64,000 bases of DNA from contig NZ_CP146614.1 of the NCBI RefSeq assembly GCF_037094685.1, forward strand, positions 3,720,001 through 3,784,000, in the 5' to 3' direction. Shown piece by piece: positions 62,806 through 64,000 of this stretch (its first letter is position 1; each line of letters starts with the position of its first letter). A model generated the notes under the pieces. It was given only the letters and a program-made list of their open reading frames with translations. It searched no databases and was not told the origin of the DNA. A program made the translations under genes and the position numbers. This stretch comes from Massilia sp. METH4. Lineage in GTDB: Bacteria; Pseudomonadota; Gammaproteobacteria; Burkholderiales; Burkholderiaceae_D.

Positions 62806-63714
62806 TCAATGCGCCATCAACACCGGCACATTCATCGCCTCCAGCACCGTGCGCGTCACCCCACCCAGCAGCGTCTCCCTGAACCGCGAGTGCCCGTAAG
62901 CGCCAAGCACGACCAGGTCGCAGCCCACTTCGCCGGCCAGCATCAGCAGCGTTTCGCCGACGTCGCCGGGGCGCTTGAGCAAGCCCTGGCGGGCGGTCTG
63001 CCGCATGGCCACCTCGGCCGTGATGCCATGGCGCCCCAGCCAGGCGAGCACGTCGGCACCCGGCGTGTCGCCGAACGCGGCCGGTCGCAGGTCGGCATCC
63101 ACGATGGCGAGCGTGATCTTTTCGGCGCGCGCCAGCAGCGGCAGCGCCTCGCGCGTGGCCCGCGCGGACTCCTTGCTGGCATTCCAGGCGATCAGCACGT
63201 GGCGGCCGGGGGCGGGAGCGCCCGGGCTTGCAATGCCGGAAGTGGTGACGGAAATCGAGCCGCGCGGGCGCGCGGTGTGCGGCACCACCAGCACCGGGCA
63301 GCCCGATTCGGTGAGCACCTCGGCCGGGAAGGTGCCGGGCCCGGTGCCGCGGCCCTCCGGCAGCGCCTGCCCGACGATCGCCAGGTCGGCATGCCGGGCC
63401 ACGAGCGCCAGGCCGGCACCCGCTTCATCGTCGAGCACCCGTTCCTCGAAGCTGTGCACGCCGAGCGCGCGCAACTGCGGCGCAAAATCGGCCAGGGCGC
63501 GCCGCGCCCGTTCGCGCAGCACTTCGAGGTGCAAGGCGAGGTTCGGATCGTCGTCGTCGACCATCTCGTTCTGGTACAGGTAGCGCGACACACCCGTCAG
63601 CGCCACGCCGATCACGTGCGCGCCATGCTGCAGCGCCAGCTCGGCCGCCATCAGCACCCGCGCCGCCGAGTGCGGTGCCTCGTCCACGTGCACCAGTATC
63701 GTCTTGTAGCCCAT
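62806..63714 (-). CDS. Tandem-domain universal stress protein
   Basis: A 302-aa protein with two UspA domains. The first starts YKTILVHVDEAPHSAARV and ends with SGCPVLVVPHTA; the second starts HVLIAWNASKESARATREA and ends with the ATP-type motif GAYGHSRFRETLLGGVTRTVL and NVPVLMAH. It probably acts in stress survival. The ATG at 63714 was chosen because the domain begins there. Confidence 0.92.
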   Translation of the reverse strand: MGYKTILVHVDEAPHSAARVLMAAELALQHGAHVIGVALTGVSRYLYQNEMVDDDDPNLALHLEVLRERARRALADFAPQLRALGVHSFEERVLDDEAGAGLALVARHADLAIVGQALPEGRGTGPGTFPAEVLTESGCPVLVVPHTARPRGSISVTTSGIASPGAPAPGRHVLIAWNASKESARATREALPLLARAEKITLAIVDADLRPAAFGDTPGADVLAWLGRHGITAEVAMRQTARQGLLKRPGDVGETLLMLAGEVGCDLVVLGAYGHSRFRETLLGGVTRTVLEAMNVPVLMAH

Positions 63715-63769
63715 GCGGGAATTATAGGCCGGTGCGGCGGGGCCGCCGCGCACAAATCGGGGCCGGGTG

Positions 63770-64000
63770 TCAGCGCCGCTGCTGTTCGAGCCGGGTCTGG
63801 CAGGCGATGCAAAGGCGGGCTTCCGGGCGGGCTTCGAGGCGCGAATAGCCGATCGGCTCGCCGCAGTTTTCGCAGTCGCCGTAGTCGCCGCTGTCGAATT
63901 TCGCCAATGCGTGGCGGATCGACGACAGCTGCGCCAGCCGGTGTTCGTCGGCCCCCGCTTCGAGCTGGTTCAGCGTGCGGTTACTGGCACTGTCGGCCGG
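63770..64000 (-). CDS. TraR/DksA-type C4 zinc-finger protein (5' end outside the window)
   Basis: The last 76 residues are present: a coiled-coil part (LNQLEAGADEHRLAQLSSIR), then GDYGDCENCGEPIGYSRLEA and RLCIACQTRLEQQRR. The C-x2-C...C-x2-C zinc site and the preceding FDSGDYG are typical of the DksA/TraR family, whose members act in the RNA polymerase secondary channel. The frame runs open to the window edge. Confidence 0.9.
   Translation of the reverse strand, partial: PADSASNRTLNQLEAGADEHRLAQLSSIRHALAKFDSGDYGDCENCGEPIGYSRLEARPEARLCIACQTRLEQQRR

Overview
The window is high-GC DNA from a betaproteobacterium, most likely an Oxalobacteraceae member of the Massilia/Duganella/Pseudoduganella type. 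The support is the dnaX-ybaB-recR block, CstA with its YbdD partner, a Gcr-type membrane protein, several PEP-CTERM proteins, a Burkholderia-type porin and a large set of small envelope-stress genes. This placement is inferred from gene content; no 16S rRNA gene is present. It is a chromosomal segment with no complete prophage and no CRISPR array.

Layout. 0-3.6 kb: dnaX, ybaB, a frameshifted YciI-like gene and recR. 3.7-17.2 kb: signalling, with a CHASE/HAMP hybrid kinase coupled to a REC-GGDEF-EAL regulator, the pyruvate/peptide-type transporter CstA with YbdD, a divergent Cache-type kinase and NarL-type regulator, and an HDOD protein coupled to a PAS-GGDEF-EAL protein. 17.2-21.5 kb: a tRNA-Ser(UGA) followed by a degraded, lower-GC stretch with a frameshifted PEP-CTERM gene, an IS256 transposase remnant, a DUF1493 gene and a C-terminally truncated rlmI-like gene. 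21.7-31.2 kb: exported and membrane proteins, including an operon of a TonB receptor, a secreted SAM-hydrolase-family protein and a ModA-like binding protein, plus two more PEP-CTERM proteins. 31.3-42.5 kb: small unknown genes, tandem LexA-type boxes, a PAP2/diacylglycerol-kinase/metallophosphoesterase run, a frameshifted IS4-family element, a coupled gcr-phospholipase D pair and a porin. 42.7-54.1 kb: a dense cluster of glycine-zipper, BON, OmpA, DUF4398, ferritin-like, YqjD/YqjE-like, Lmo0937 and DUF3309 genes around a Crp/Fnr-type regulator. 54.1-64 kb: AI-2E-type and YihY membrane proteins, an OmpA porin, a winged-helix protein, an MtfA-like peptidase coupled to a PAS kinase, stress proteins and the 3' part of a DksA/TraR-type zinc-finger gene.

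The most notable observation is regulatory. Eight promoters, all in front of small stress or envelope genes, carry a 16-bp inverted repeat of the form TGTRCG-N4-CGYACA. In seven of them a -10-like hexamer (nAnnnT) begins exactly 22 bases after the site, and in the eighth 22-23 bases. This is the geometry of a class II Crp/Fnr-activated promoter, and one site lies in the divergent region in front of the local Crp/Fnr gene. I propose a Crp/Fnr-type envelope-stress regulon that I do not recognise from the literature. Other points of interest are an interspersed perfect-hairpin repeat family built on GGTGTCNGACACC at seven loci, three single-base frameshifts, and the TonB/SAM-hydrolase/ModA operon.
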